Below are positions 50,506-60,700 of a stretch of DNA of 64,000 bases, piece after piece. Numbering within the stretch: the first letter of the stretch is position 1; each line of letters starts with the position of its first letter. Origin of the DNA: Fodinibius sp964490705 (GTDB lineage: Bacteria; Bacteroidota; Rhodothermia; Balneolales; Balneolaceae). Both the position numbers and the translations under genes were made by a program. The DNA is taken from NCBI GenBank assembly GCA_964490705.1, contig CAZBCG010000001.1, positions 310,001 through 374,000 of the forward strand. The letters are read 5' to 3'. Under the pieces are notes generated by a model. That model was given only the letters and a program-made list of their open reading frames with translations. It was not told where the DNA came from and searched no databases.

Positions 50506-50601
50506 TGTCATCCTGAACTTGTTTCAGGATTCTGTAATGACTTGCTTCAAAGATGCTGAAACCCCGAATAGTCGGGACACAGCAAGTTCAGCATGACACG
50601 A
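50506..50601. repeat. REP-like element between dnaX and ybaB
   Basis: TCATCCTGAACTTGTTTCAGGA, then GATGCTGAAACCCCG, the CCGAATAGTCGGG stem and AAGTTCAGCATGACA. Nearly the same as the copy at 50019. Both interrupt one operon in the same orientation. Confidence 0.8.
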
Positions 50602-50611
50602 AGTTGTTTAA

Positions 50612-52528
50612 TTATTGGTTCAAATTGTAATCCAATTCGGCTCCAAAAAGTTCAACCAGTTTTTTGATCGTTGGGTCTCGTTTCTGGAGTTTCTTAAATC
50701 GCTCGTACGGACTGGTCGATTCTTCGGATTTCGATTTATCCTTTTGTACAATGCTTTCGAAATTCAGAAAAGCGCCAATTTCATCCTCCAACAACTTAGC
50801 GAGGCGACGCTTGTTTTCATCCACAATTTTTTTTGCAAAATCATCATTGCAGCGTAGCAACAGTTTCCCATTTTTGAGCTCAATAGGCTCCACGCGCTGC
50901 ATCTGAAAATAGAGCATCTGCGGCACGTGCTGGCGAAGTTCATCCAAGTAGGGTTCCCACTGCTGTTTGATCTCATCCAGCGTTACATCTTTGGGAGCTC
51001 GTTTTTCGGACGTTTCTTGTGCCGTTTCCGTAATGGTTTCGGCATCAACGTTGGTTTCGGCTCCGGGACGACTGAGCGACGATTCCCCAAACAAATTATC
51101 GGCGTCATCATCTGCAGATGAATTTGCTTCGGAAACAGGTTCGGGATCAATGTCATTTTCGGGAGCCGAAGGGGGTTCGGTTGATTCTGTTACTTCGGGA
51201 TTTTCTTCCGGGTTGGTTTCTGTAGTATCAGCCGATTGGTCGGGCGTTGCATCTGTGGGTTCTTCAGCTGTTGATTCTTGCGGATGCTTTTCCTGCCCAT
51301 TTTGGGAAGTTTTCTGTTCTGCCTGCTGTCCATTTTGTTTTTGTGATGGCTCTGTAGATTCGGCTGATTGACTACCCTCGGTTTCGGCCGCTGCTAGTTC
51401 GGGTTGATTACTGAGCTTTTTTTTTAACTGATTCAATTCCGAAAGGAGGGTATCCAGATTTTGCGTCCGCTCCATGTGGATGAGTTTCAGCAGGGTAATT
51501 TCAAACTGGATTTTAGGCTGATGCGCTTCCTTAATTTTGTACTGTGCCTCGCTGACGATATGCAGCATCCGCATGAGATCATCTTCCGAAAAAGCCTCCG
51601 CCGACTGCTGGTATCGCTTTTTGGTGTCGGGCGAAGCCTCCACCAAGTGCATCTTCGCCGAGCTCTTGGCCACGTACAAATTGCGGAGATGCTCCGTTAA
51701 TCCCACGAGATATTCCTGGATGTCGTAGCCCTCTTCCAGCAGTTCGTTGATAAGTTCGAGTCCGTCACTGGCATTTTGATTTACCACCGCATCCATAAAG
51801 TCGAACATACGCTCGGTGCTCACTACATTCAGGGCACGCAAAAGTTCATCATGCTGGATATCATTGCCGCAAAACGCAATGGCCTGATCCATCAGTCCCA
51901 GTGCATCACGGAGGGCGCCATCGGCCTTCTTGGCAATTACGTGCAGCGACTCTTCATCAATATTGATGCCCTGATCGCTGGCCACCTTGCCAAGCCGATC
52001 CACAATTTCATCCACGCTGATGCGCTTAAAATCAAACCGTTGCACGCGGGACAGGATGGTTGGAAGTACTTTGTGCGGTTCGGTGGTCGCAAAAATAAAA
52101 ATGACGTGATCGGGCGGCTCTTCCAGCGTTTTCAGCAGGGCGTTAAACGCCGACTTGCTGAGCATATGCACCTCGTCGATGATGTAGATCTTATAGCGAC
52201 CATTTTGCGGAGGAATGCGCACCCGCTCCCGAAGATCGCGAATGTCATCCACGCTGTTGTTGGAGGCCGCATCAATCTCAACCACATTCAATGTCTGATT
52301 GAGCGATTCACCGTCCACCTCTTGGTCGATCTCATTGACCGTTCGCGCCAGCACGCGGGCCATGGTGGTTTTACCTACGCCGCGCGGACCGCAGAACATA
52401 TAGGCATGGGCCAGCCGGTTCTTTTTGATGGCATTTTGCAACGTACTGCTCACGTGTTTCTGTGATACAATATCGTCGAACGACGTGGGGCGATAAGTAC
52501 GGGTTAATGCGCGGTAATTGTCAGACAT
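50612..52528 (-). CDS. dnaX: DNA polymerase III subunit gamma/tau
   Basis: Clamp-loader motor and, in the long form, organiser of the replisome. The 638 residues have domain I with Walker A CGPRGVGKTTMARVL, Walker B YIIDEVHMLSKSAFNAL and sensor motif; unlike most, the N-terminal zinc-binding cysteines are missing (between residues ~60 and 85 there are none). Domains II and III follow to about residue 368, then a long acidic, Ser/Glu/Gln-rich linker (~375-510) and a C-terminal domain (LDELRQHVPQMLYFQMQRVE). At codons 368-371 there is an A9 run likely to yield a short gamma form. First gene of the dnaX-ybaB-recR cluster. Confidence 0.95.
   Translation of the reverse strand: MSDNYRALTRTYRPTSFDDIVSQKHVSSTLQNAIKKNRLAHAYMFCGPRGVGKTTMARVLARTVNEIDQEVDGESLNQTLNVVEIDAASNNSVDDIRDLRERVRIPPQNGRYKIYIIDEVHMLSKSAFNALLKTLEEPPDHVIFIFATTEPHKVLPTILSRVQRFDFKRISVDEIVDRLGKVASDQGINIDEESLHVIAKKADGALRDALGLMDQAIAFCGNDIQHDELLRALNVVSTERMFDFMDAVVNQNASDGLELINELLEEGYDIQEYLVGLTEHLRNLYVAKSSAKMHLVEASPDTKKRYQQSAEAFSEDDLMRMLHIVSEAQYKIKEAHQPKIQFEITLLKLIHMERTQNLDTLLSELNQLKKKLSNQPELAAAETEGSQSAESTEPSQKQNGQQAEQKTSQNGQEKHPQESTAEEPTDATPDQSADTTETNPEENPEVTESTEPPSAPENDIDPEPVSEANSSADDDADNLFGESSLSRPGAETNVDAETITETAQETSEKRAPKDVTLDEIKQQWEPYLDELRQHVPQMLYFQMQRVEPIELKNGKLLLRCNDDFAKKIVDENKRRLAKLLEDEIGAFLNFESIVQKDKSKSEESTSPYERFKKLQKRDPTIKKLVELFGAELDYNLNQ
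51417..51425 (-). promoter_or_regulatory. A9 slippery tract in dnaX
   Basis: On the coding strand the sequence TT-A9-G encodes Leu368-Lys-Lys-Lys371. One extra A puts the reading into K-K-K-A-Q-stop (373 residues); one fewer A gives a stop after nine codons. Both other frames thus end at once, just at the border of the clamp-loader core and the tau-specific linker. A clear Shine-Dalgarno sequence or strong hairpin near the tract is not seen, which favours transcriptional slippage as in Thermus dnaX. Confidence 0.6.
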
Positions 52529-52671
52529 TTAAAAGCGCTTTCTGTGCTGGAAGTTATTGCTACAAACAATACATTAATCTACAAAAAATGAAGCCCAATT
52601 TTGGGTAAAATTTTGATCTGCTGCTTGGCCATCAAAGATCCAGCGGACCCGGGCGATAAGTATGTTTGGGC

Positions 52672-53760
52672 TTATTCCGAAAGCGGGGCCTTAGCTGTAT
52701 CTGCTGAGGTTTGTTTTTCTTTGATAATAGTTTGTCCCTCATCAAGTACGCGAAATTCTTTACTGCTTATACTATCCAGCTTGCAGGCCTCTTTTAAGTC
52801 TTCAACACCCTCGCGCATTCCGTCGTCAGCCATGGGAAAGGTACCGAAGTGCATGGCAATACTCTGTTGTGATTGTAAATCTTTGTGCGCTTGTACCGCT
52901 TCTTCGGGGGACATGTGAATAGGATGCATAAACCAGCGTGGTTTGTAGGCACCGATGGGGAGAAATGAAGTATGGATGGGACCACATTTCTGGCCAATCT
53001 CAGTTAGAAAATCCCCATAGCCGGTATCGCCGGCAAAGTAAATGTTTCCAAACGATGTGTGGAGTACATATCCACACCAAAGGGTTTTATTACGGTCAAA
53101 GAGGCCCCGACCTGAAAAGTGCCGGGCGGGGACGGCCGTAAGCGATAATTCCTTGCTGATATCGTGCTGTTGCCACCAGTCGAGATGGGTAGTTCTATCA
53201 ATGTTGTGATCGTGGAAAAATCGCTCTACGCCCAGCGGCATTACGAATTTGGGGTTGTGATCCCGATGCAGGTCGAGAACCGTTTGCTCATCCAGGTGGT
53301 CGTAGTGGTTGTGGCTGATCAGCACCAGGTCGATGGGCGGCAGGTCCTCGAATTGTATGCCCGGCGGCCGCATTCGCTTGGGGCCGATCCACTGGAAGGG
53401 GCTGGCGCGGTTGCTCCAGATGGGGTCGGTAAGAATATTTAGCCCATCAACTTGAATCAAAAAAGTGGCATGGTTTACAAAGGTGATGTTACATTCATTT
53501 TCAGACGCCTGCGTCTGTGGTTTAGGTTGATCGGGAATATCACTTTCATTGAACTTCTGCCAGGGTCCCTTGTTGTTGCCCGAAAACCACCATTTCAATA
53601 CATCAAAATAAGTATGTCCATTAAGAGTACCGGGATTTACAAACTTCTTGCCGTCAAAATGGTCGGAGGTTTTTTCCAGGTAGGGCGGGGCGGCAATAAT
53701 CAGCTCTACAACAAAAAGGGCGGTTACCGATACCGTTAAAAAAACGACAATCCAGATCAT
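52672..53760 (-). CDS. MBL-fold hydrolase, NAPE-PLD-like
   Basis: A 362-residue metallo-beta-lactamase-fold enzyme anchored by an N-terminal transmembrane helix (VVFLTVSVTALFVVELII). Metal ligands can be read in LVLISHNHYDHLDEQT, VPARHFSGRG and YFAGDTGYGDFL, with a last His in IAMHFGTFPM. The pattern matches the family of N-acyl-phosphatidylethanolamine phospholipase D and RomA/UlaG-like proteins. Substrate unknown, probably a membrane lipid or phosphodiester. Between dnaX and the S9 gene, not obviously co-expressed. Confidence 0.86.
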   Translation of the reverse strand: MIWIVVFLTVSVTALFVVELIIAAPPYLEKTSDHFDGKKFVNPGTLNGHTYFDVLKWWFSGNNKGPWQKFNESDIPDQPKPQTQASENECNITFVNHATFLIQVDGLNILTDPIWSNRASPFQWIGPKRMRPPGIQFEDLPPIDLVLISHNHYDHLDEQTVLDLHRDHNPKFVMPLGVERFFHDHNIDRTTHLDWWQQHDISKELSLTAVPARHFSGRGLFDRNKTLWCGYVLHTSFGNIYFAGDTGYGDFLTEIGQKCGPIHTSFLPIGAYKPRWFMHPIHMSPEEAVQAHKDLQSQQSIAMHFGTFPMADDGMREGVEDLKEACKLDSISSKEFRVLDEGQTIIKEKQTSADTAKAPLSE

Positions 53761-53911
53761 GATCAGAAGCAGTTGAAAATTATGTAATCAAATAATAAAA
53801 GGATAAGAATCGAAGAAAAAACAGAATGTTCCATGCTGTCGGGCCAGCCGGCCGAGAATGTAAATCGCCAAACAACTCGTCCCCGGACTTCGTATTCATT
53901 AGTCTGACAGG

Positions 53912-55990
53912 TTATTTTAGATGTTCCTCAAAGAATTCGTAAATGCGCGTATATTCGTCGTACCACGCATCGGGATCTTCGAAACTGTGGCGTTCGGAGG
54001 GATACATCATCATTTCGAATTCTTTGTTCCCCGCTTTAATCAGTTTGTCGATGTATTGCGCCGCATCCTGGAAGCCGACATTATCATCAATCAAGCCGTG
54101 CAAAATAAGCACCGGTTTTTCGAGTTGGTCCACATAGGTAATGGGCGAACTGCGGGCGTAATGGGCAGAATCTGCTTCGGGCTTGCCCAGCCGTGGCATA
54201 GTGTACCAAGGGTTGGTGTGATAGTAATTGTCCCAGTTGGTGACGGCGCGGAGTGCGGCTGCGGCATCAAAATAATCAGGTGCTACACTGGTAGCATAGA
54301 GTGCCATAAATCCGCCGTAACTGCCGCCGTAAATACCGACGTTGCTGGTATCGGCCTGCGCATAATGTTCGCCCAGGTAATTGAGTCCATCGACGATATC
54401 CCGGGTCTCGTACTTGCCCATCCAGTTGGTGACATCTTCGCGAAATTCACGCCCATAGCCGGTACTGTGACGATAATCCACCTCAATCACATAATAGCCC
54501 TGCGCATTCAAATACTGATGGAACATATATTCGCGATAGTAATGATCCGACCATCCTTTGTACACATTTTGCAGGGATCCCGCCCCGTGCACAAATACCG
54601 CAACGGGATACGTTTTGCCCTCTTCCATATCGTGAGGCTCCAGCACTGACATCGAGAGTTGTGTTTCCCCATCACGACTCGTAAAGCGGATATAATCCTC
54701 CTTTTGCCAGTCAATTTTGTTAAATCGATCGGGGATGGTTTGGGTAAGCCGCACTTCTTTTTGGGGATTTTCGAGATCCAGCCCATACAGCTCAAAGGGT
54801 TCGTTAAAATGACTGTACTCATAGACCAGATGATTCTTATCCCGATTTAATTCAAAATCCTGTCGGTAGCCGGTCTCAGTAGTAAGTTTAGAAATATTGT
54901 TGTTGCGGGTGTTGAGCGTATAAATATGCCGCTCACCGGGCCCCACTTCGGTGGAGGCAAAGACTATGGAATGGGCTCCCGTCCATTCGGCCCACGGTAC
55001 TTCGTAATTACCTTGCGTATGCTGGGTTAAGTTCGATCCGTCAGGCTGTACCGTATAAATATGATTCCAGCCGTCTTTTTCGGATTGGATCATCAGTTTT
55101 TGTCCCTTGGGCGCAAATTCGATTTCTGTGCCAAACAACCAGCCGTCGGTCGAATCCTCAAAAACAGTTGTCCAGGTGGCGGTGTCCATATCATATACGT
55201 TGATATCGCGTTGCTCCATGGGCGGTCCCATAATATCGAGGGCCAGATATTGTCCACCCGCACTTACGCTGGAGCTGACATATCCTTTATGATCGAATAC
55301 CTGTTTCACCTGATTAGAATCGAGGTAGGCCACCGAAAAGACCTCGCGGGCAATGCCGCGTTTCGATGTTCCTGTTTTAACATAATGCCCCACATATTCG
55401 GGGAAATAATATTCTTCGTAATCAGAGGTATCATATTGCGAAAGTACCAGTTTGTCGTTGCCGGCCCAGTTCTCGATAGAGTATCCAATATCATCTTCTG
55501 AAGCGTTTGTAACTTGTGTGAGGGCTGAATTTTTAATATTCAAGATCCAGACGTCTTTTTCTTGAATAAAAGCGATCCGATTGCCATCGGGCGACCAGGT
55601 AGCACCGTATTCGGGTACTTTTGATTTGGTAAGCTGCTGTTTGTTGCTAAAGTCCAGATCCGCCAGCCAGATGTCGCCCTTATCGTTATACAGCAACTTG
55701 TTACCATTCGGGGATACGGTAAATCTGCTTTCTACGCCTTTTGGTGCCAGCTTTCGGTTGTTCCCATTCAGGTTAACCTGGAATAGTTCTTCCTCGGTCA
55801 TCGCCGAATCGTTGGCCTGATAATAGATGCGGTTTCCATCCGGCGAAAAGGTGGCAAGGTCCGGACGATTGCCTGCCAGCAGCGGTTCATAAAAAATAGT
55901 ATCAAGACTCAGGGTGTCGAGTCCGTTTTGGGCGGTTGAAAATCCGGGTACAAAAAGGAGCAGGATACAAAGTTTAAGCAGTGTTTTCAT
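53912..55990 (-). CDS. S9-family prolyl oligopeptidase-like, exported
   Basis: A 692-residue exported serine peptidase. Signal peptide (LLKLCILLLFVPGFSTAQ), an N-terminal WD40-like propeller (ATFSPDGNRIYYQ, WSPDGNRIAFI) and a C-terminal alpha/beta-hydrolase domain. The triad is Ser in YGGSYGGFMALY (~557), Asp in HGLIDDNVGF (~635) and His in PSERHSFED (~668). Most like the acylaminoacyl or dipeptidyl-peptidase branch of secreted enzymes. It may take part in peptide digestion along with the M1 enzyme in this region. Confidence 0.93.
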   Translation of the reverse strand: MKTLLKLCILLLFVPGFSTAQNGLDTLSLDTIFYEPLLAGNRPDLATFSPDGNRIYYQANDSAMTEEELFQVNLNGNNRKLAPKGVESRFTVSPNGNKLLYNDKGDIWLADLDFSNKQQLTKSKVPEYGATWSPDGNRIAFIQEKDVWILNIKNSALTQVTNASEDDIGYSIENWAGNDKLVLSQYDTSDYEEYYFPEYVGHYVKTGTSKRGIAREVFSVAYLDSNQVKQVFDHKGYVSSSVSAGGQYLALDIMGPPMEQRDINVYDMDTATWTTVFEDSTDGWLFGTEIEFAPKGQKLMIQSEKDGWNHIYTVQPDGSNLTQHTQGNYEVPWAEWTGAHSIVFASTEVGPGERHIYTLNTRNNNISKLTTETGYRQDFELNRDKNHLVYEYSHFNEPFELYGLDLENPQKEVRLTQTIPDRFNKIDWQKEDYIRFTSRDGETQLSMSVLEPHDMEEGKTYPVAVFVHGAGSLQNVYKGWSDHYYREYMFHQYLNAQGYYVIEVDYRHSTGYGREFREDVTNWMGKYETRDIVDGLNYLGEHYAQADTSNVGIYGGSYGGFMALYATSVAPDYFDAAAALRAVTNWDNYYHTNPWYTMPRLGKPEADSAHYARSSPITYVDQLEKPVLILHGLIDDNVGFQDAAQYIDKLIKAGNKEFEMMMYPSERHSFEDPDAWYDEYTRIYEFFEEHLK

Positions 55991-56092
55991 CGTGCGGAGA
56001 TCTGGTTTTTATTGGTGGATTGGCAATAAAGAAAGGATTTCTGAGAGGGGCAAGAGCAGAACATCTTTTTACGATATCAGCGGGAATTCGGA

Positions 56093-56866
56093 TTACTTTA
56101 ATTTTTCTAAATATGCCTGATTTCCCAATAAATCCATATAGCGCATGACCCAGGCACTGCGCTCCAGCATATATTCTGAGGGATTGGCAAGATCGTATCG
56201 CTTGGGTGCCGGCAGTGCCGTTACCATAAAGGCACTCTGCCATTTGGAGAGGTTGTCCGGCGTGGTATCAAAGTAGCGTTCTGCCGCTGCATGCGCGCCA
56301 TAAATACCATCCCCAAATTCTACAATGTTGAGATACATCTCCAGGATACGTTCTTTCGACCATAGCAGCTCGATCAGCAGTGCGATATAGGCCTCCACTC
56401 CTTTTCGAATGTACGATTGTTCTGCCCATAGGAACAGGTTTTTAGCAACCTGTTGGGTGATGGTACTGGCACCACGCAGATCCTGGCCGCCTTCGTATTC
56501 GTCAATAGCTTGCTGTATAGAGTTGAGGTCCAATCCCCAGTGCATTGCAAACCGCTGATCTTCGGAGGTAATGGCTGCCATTTTAAGGTGGGATGAAATA
56601 TCGCTCCAATCCGTCCATTGATATTGAATCGTAATGGATTTGTTATGCTGCCAAGCATCGAATTGCCGCTGCAGCATAAATGAAGTCGTGGGTGGATTGA
56701 CCCAGCGAAGTAAGAGAATTACGATGATCGAAAAGGTGAACAGTGATGCCGCAATACGGAATACGATATGAGCAATCTGACGAAGATATGAACGATGGGT
56801 AAAAAGTTTGGCATCAACAACCTGCTGTGGCAGGCGGTTAAAGTTATTGGAGGTACTCATATCCAA
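56093..56866 (-). CDS. mtgA: Monofunctional peptidoglycan glycosyltransferase
   Basis: Membrane-anchored GT51 enzyme of 257 residues that polymerises lipid II into glycan strands. A transmembrane helix covers residues ~33-53. Motifs: AAITSEDQRFAMHWGLDL (catalytic Glu), GASTITQQVAKNLFLW, LLIELLWSKERILEMYLNI and VEFGDGIYGAHAAAERYF. No transpeptidase domain. ATG 56860 is an equally good start. It follows ppgK by 21 bases in the secA-ppgK-mtgA direction. Confidence 0.93.
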   Translation of the reverse strand: MDMSTSNNFNRLPQQVVDAKLFTHRSYLRQIAHIVFRIAASLFTFSIIVILLLRWVNPPTTSFMLQRQFDAWQHNKSITIQYQWTDWSDISSHLKMAAITSEDQRFAMHWGLDLNSIQQAIDEYEGGQDLRGASTITQQVAKNLFLWAEQSYIRKGVEAYIALLIELLWSKERILEMYLNIVEFGDGIYGAHAAAERYFDTTPDNLSKWQSAFMVTALPAPKRYDLANPSEYMLERSAWVMRYMDLLGNQAYLEKLK

Positions 56867-56887
56867 AAATGAAAGCTGATGGTGAAA

Positions 56888-57646
56888 TCAGCGGTAAAAG
56901 AGTTCGTTCTTTTTGTTGCTGGCAATCATGGCCGCGCCCACGATACTGGCATCATTTTGAAAATTGGCTGCCTTATAAGCGGTATTAATTTTGATGTAGG
57001 GGAAGGTTTTTTCGGCTTTTTTGCTTAGCTGGCCGCCAAGGATAAACAGGTTGGGATGAAAAATCTTTTCGAAATGCTCGAGCATCAGCTGCAGGCGCTT
57101 GGCCCATGTTTTTTTGCGGATGCCCTCTTCTTTGCGGGATTTGTTGGATGCACGCTCTTCGATGGTGATGCCGCGAATTTCTAAGAGCCCTAATTCGGTA
57201 TTGGGTACTAAGTGGCCATCCATAAAAAGGGAGGAGCCAATGCCGGTACCTACGGTCAGGACAATGGTAAGGCCGTCTTGGTTTTGGCCGGCGCCGAAGT
57301 GCATTTCGGCCAGTCCCGTAGCGTCGGTATCATTAATCACCGTAACGGGGTTGTCAGTAATATCGGAAAAAAGCTGTTCGGCATCGGCATCTACCCACGA
57401 GTTGTCAATACGTTTGGCGGATAACACAATGCCTTTGTTGACGGGAGCGGGAAAGGCACAGCCTACGGGACCGTCCCAGCCGAACTCATTGCGAACAATT
57501 TGATGCATCTGGGCCAGCACTTTATGGGGGGTGGTATCGGTAAGCGGCGGCGTACTTTGGCGGTCCGAAATAATTTTACCTTTTTCGGTATCCACAATGC
57601 AGCCCTTGATGCCGTAGCTTCCTATGTCGATGCCTAACACTTCCAT
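56888..57646 (-). CDS. ppgK: Polyphosphate glucokinase (ROK family)
   Basis: Phosphorylates glucose with polyphosphate and perhaps ATP. The 252-residue protein starts with the phosphate-binding GIDIGSYGIKGCIVD. NDTDATGLAEM gives the catalytic Asp, and VLTVGTGIGSSLFMDG and ELGLLEIRG follow. The lack of the ROK zinc-binding CXCGXXGC motif and the basic stretch SNKSRKEEGIRKKTWAKRL fit PpgK. With glgB it belongs to glucose/glycogen metabolism. Confidence 0.9.
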   Translation of the reverse strand: MEVLGIDIGSYGIKGCIVDTEKGKIISDRQSTPPLTDTTPHKVLAQMHQIVRNEFGWDGPVGCAFPAPVNKGIVLSAKRIDNSWVDADAEQLFSDITDNPVTVINDTDATGLAEMHFGAGQNQDGLTIVLTVGTGIGSSLFMDGHLVPNTELGLLEIRGITIEERASNKSRKEEGIRKKTWAKRLQLMLEHFEKIFHPNLFILGGQLSKKAEKTFPYIKINTAYKAANFQNDASIVGAAMIASNKKNELFYR

Positions 57647-57650
57647 GATG

Positions 57651-57712
57651 TTGGTTATTGGTTAACAGTTATTTGTTATTGGGATAAACGACCAATAACA
57701 GATAACCAATAA
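57651..57712. repeat. GTTATTGG-type palindrome after secA
   Basis: The 66-base gap between secA and ppgK is made of GTTATTGG and CCAATAAC words; a perfect 9-bp stem is at 57674-57682 with 57692-57700. Third style of word-built gene-end palindrome. It can end or attenuate the secA transcript before ppgK. Confidence 0.7.
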
Positions 57713-60700
57713 CTATTTTTCAATGAGCACCCAGCCGTCTTCTTTGACCATGCGCTTGGCTTTTTTCCATTTGATGTCGATGACTTCGCCGCTGCTCATA
57801 TTTTGAATTTTAACATAATCATTTCGGCCGGGTTCTTCTTCAACGGTCACCGGCTGCGGCTTTTGATCGCTGCGCTGCGCTTGTCCACCGTTTTGCTGTG
57901 GTTGTGCGTCGCCCGATTTAAAGCCCATGTTTGTGGCATCAGAATGTTCAGTTTTAGCGCGGTTCATATCTAATTTGGCCCGCTTTTCGGGAGCTTGTTT
58001 CATTTTCTGCTGGTCGGCCTGCATCTCGGGAATAGCTTTCCAGATCAACGAAATAGCCTCTTGGTTGATCTCGTCGAGTAGCTGCTTAAACATTTCAAAT
58101 GCTTCTTTCTTGTATTCCAGCAGTGGATCTTTTTTTCCATACGCACGCAGGCCAATACCTTCTTTTACGGCATCCAGTTCGCGCAGATGGTCCATCCATT
58201 TGTTGTCGATAGTAGAAAGTACGGCCGTACGTTCGAGGGCGCGCGCAATTTCGTGGCCTTCGTTTTCAAGGGCATCTTCTACATCTACAACTACGCGCAT
58301 GCGGCGAATGCCGTCGGTAAAGATAACCTGTACTTTGTCGGGTTTGTTTTCGGCGTCCGAATCCTGAATATTCTGAATGACATTGTAGAGGGGTTCAGAA
58401 ATCATCTCTTCTTTCTGATTATACACCTCATACGCTCGATCGATGATGTGATCGATCAGCATATCGGGACCCATCTGCCCCATCTCTTCGCGATCGAGTT
58501 CAATATCCACAGCTAACAATCGCAGAATAGTATCGTGGATTTCGTCGAGCTCTCCCTGCGGATAGTGTTCATCAACGACATTTTCGACGAGTTCTTCGAG
58601 CATATCATACAGATCGCTGCGGAGCTCGTCGCCTTCAAGGGCGTGTTTGCGTCGTTTGTAAATGACTTCTCGCTGGTTATTGAGCACATCATCGTATTCC
58701 AGCTGTTTTTTACGGATGCTGAAGTTGTTTTGCTCAACCTTGGATTGTGCACGCTCCAGCGACTTGGTAATCCATGAGTGAGTAATCACTTCGCCCTCTT
58801 CAAAATTGAGGCGATCCATCACGTTGGCCACCCGGTCGGATCCGAAAAGCTGCATCAGATCATCTTCGAGGGATACATAAAACTGTGATTCGCCGGGATC
58901 GCCCTGACGTCCGGCACGTCCGCGCAGCTGTAAGTCGATACGTCGTGATTCGTGTCGGGCCGTGCCCAGAATGGCTAGCCCGCCCTTTTCTTTTACACCG
59001 GGTGCCAGTTTAATATCCGTACCGCGACCGGCCATGTTGGTAGCGACCGTTACGGCCCCGGGCTGACCGGCATTTTCTACAATTTCACTTTCCTTGGCGT
59101 GGTGTTTGGCGTTCAATACATTATGCGGAATGTTGGCGCGCTTGAGCATGCGACTGATCGTTTCCGAGACATCCACACTGGTGGTACCCACGAGCACAGG
59201 TTGACCTTTTTCGTGATATTCACCGATTTTTTCAACCGCAGCATTGTACTTCTCTCGCTTGGTACGAAAGACGAGATCTTCTTTGTCGTCACGAATGACC
59301 GGTTCATTAGTGGGGATAATCACTACATCCAGATCATAAATTTCATTGAATTCTCCCTCCTCGGTAGCTGCTGTACCGGTCATGCCCGAAAGTTTGTTGT
59401 ACATCCGGAAGTAATTCTGCAGGGTAATAGTGGCGTAGGTCTGCGTAGAGGCTTCGACGCTCACATTTTCTTTGGCCTCGAGAGCTTGATGAAGGCCGTC
59501 AGAATACCGACGTCCCGACATCACACGTCCGGTGTGTTCATCTACAATTTGTACTTTGCCTTCTTGTACAATGTATTCTTCTTCGCGTTCGAAAAGCGTA
59601 TAGGCTTTCAGCAGCTGGTTAACCGTGTGGATACGATCGCTGCGTTCGGCAAACAGGCGGTGGAGTTCATTAAAGCGCCGCTCGCGTTCTTGCGCTACCT
59701 CCTGCTTGGCTTCCTCAATTTTCTTCTCTTTGTATTCTTCACTGAATTCATCGTTTTGTTTGATCTCTTCAATCTTCTCTTCGCGGAGCTCGTCGATTTC
59801 TTCATCAATATCTGTGGTCTCGGTACCAAGATCGGGAATAATGAAAAATTCCTCGTCTTCATCTTCGCGCAGGATAAATTCCTGTCCTTTCTCGGTCATT
59901 TCGATATTGTTCATCTTCATATCCACAGAATAGTACAGCTCTTTATCGACTTCGGGCAGGCGGCGGGCGTTATCCTGCAGGTAAAAGCTTTCCGTTTCCT
60001 GGACAAGCTTTTGATTCTCCGGGACCTGCATCATCTTGCGGAACTGATTGTTCTTCGGAAATCCGCGTTGTGCACGATAAAGAGCAAGTCCGGCGGCTTC
60101 TCGATTCCCCTTTTCGAGCTCTTCCTGACCTTCCTTAACCAACGAAGCCACCAACTTTTTCTGAGCTTTTACCAATGATTCCACGCGTGGCTTTAGCTCT
60201 TCGTATTTTTCGGATCGCGTATCTTCGGGTACGGGACCGGAAATGATTAATGGTGTTCGGGCTTCATCAATCAGAATAGAATCGATCTCATCGATGATGG
60301 CAAAGTTGTGATCACGCTGTACAATTTGATCTGCGTTTGCAACCATGTTGTCGCGCAGGTAATCGAAGCCAAACTCATTATTCGTACCGTAAGTGATATC
60401 GGCTTGATAGGCTTTGCGGCGCGGCTCCGAGTTGGGATCGTAGCGGTCTATGCAATCCACTTCGAGGCCGTGAAAGTTGAACAGCGGTTCGTTCCATTCG
60501 GCATCACGCTTGGCCAGGTAGTTGTTGACCGTCACAATGTGCACGCCACGTCCGCTTAGTGCATTGAGGTAAGCCGGCATAATGGCCGCCAGCGTTTTAC
60601 CCTCACCTGTTTTCATTTCGGCAATTTTTCCCTGGTGCATAGCAATGGCTCCGGCCAGCTGTACGTCGTAGGGAACCATGCCCCATTCGTTCATGCTACC

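Noticed and set aside
51776..52465. 229-codon open frame antisense to dnaX
   Set aside because: Shadow of the DnaX ATPase domain; no start context or family features.
59099..60178. 359-codon open frame antisense to secA
   Set aside because: Full overlap with conserved SecA motor sequence; Phe/Leu/Ile-rich runs are the mirror of Glu/Lys codons in the charged insert.
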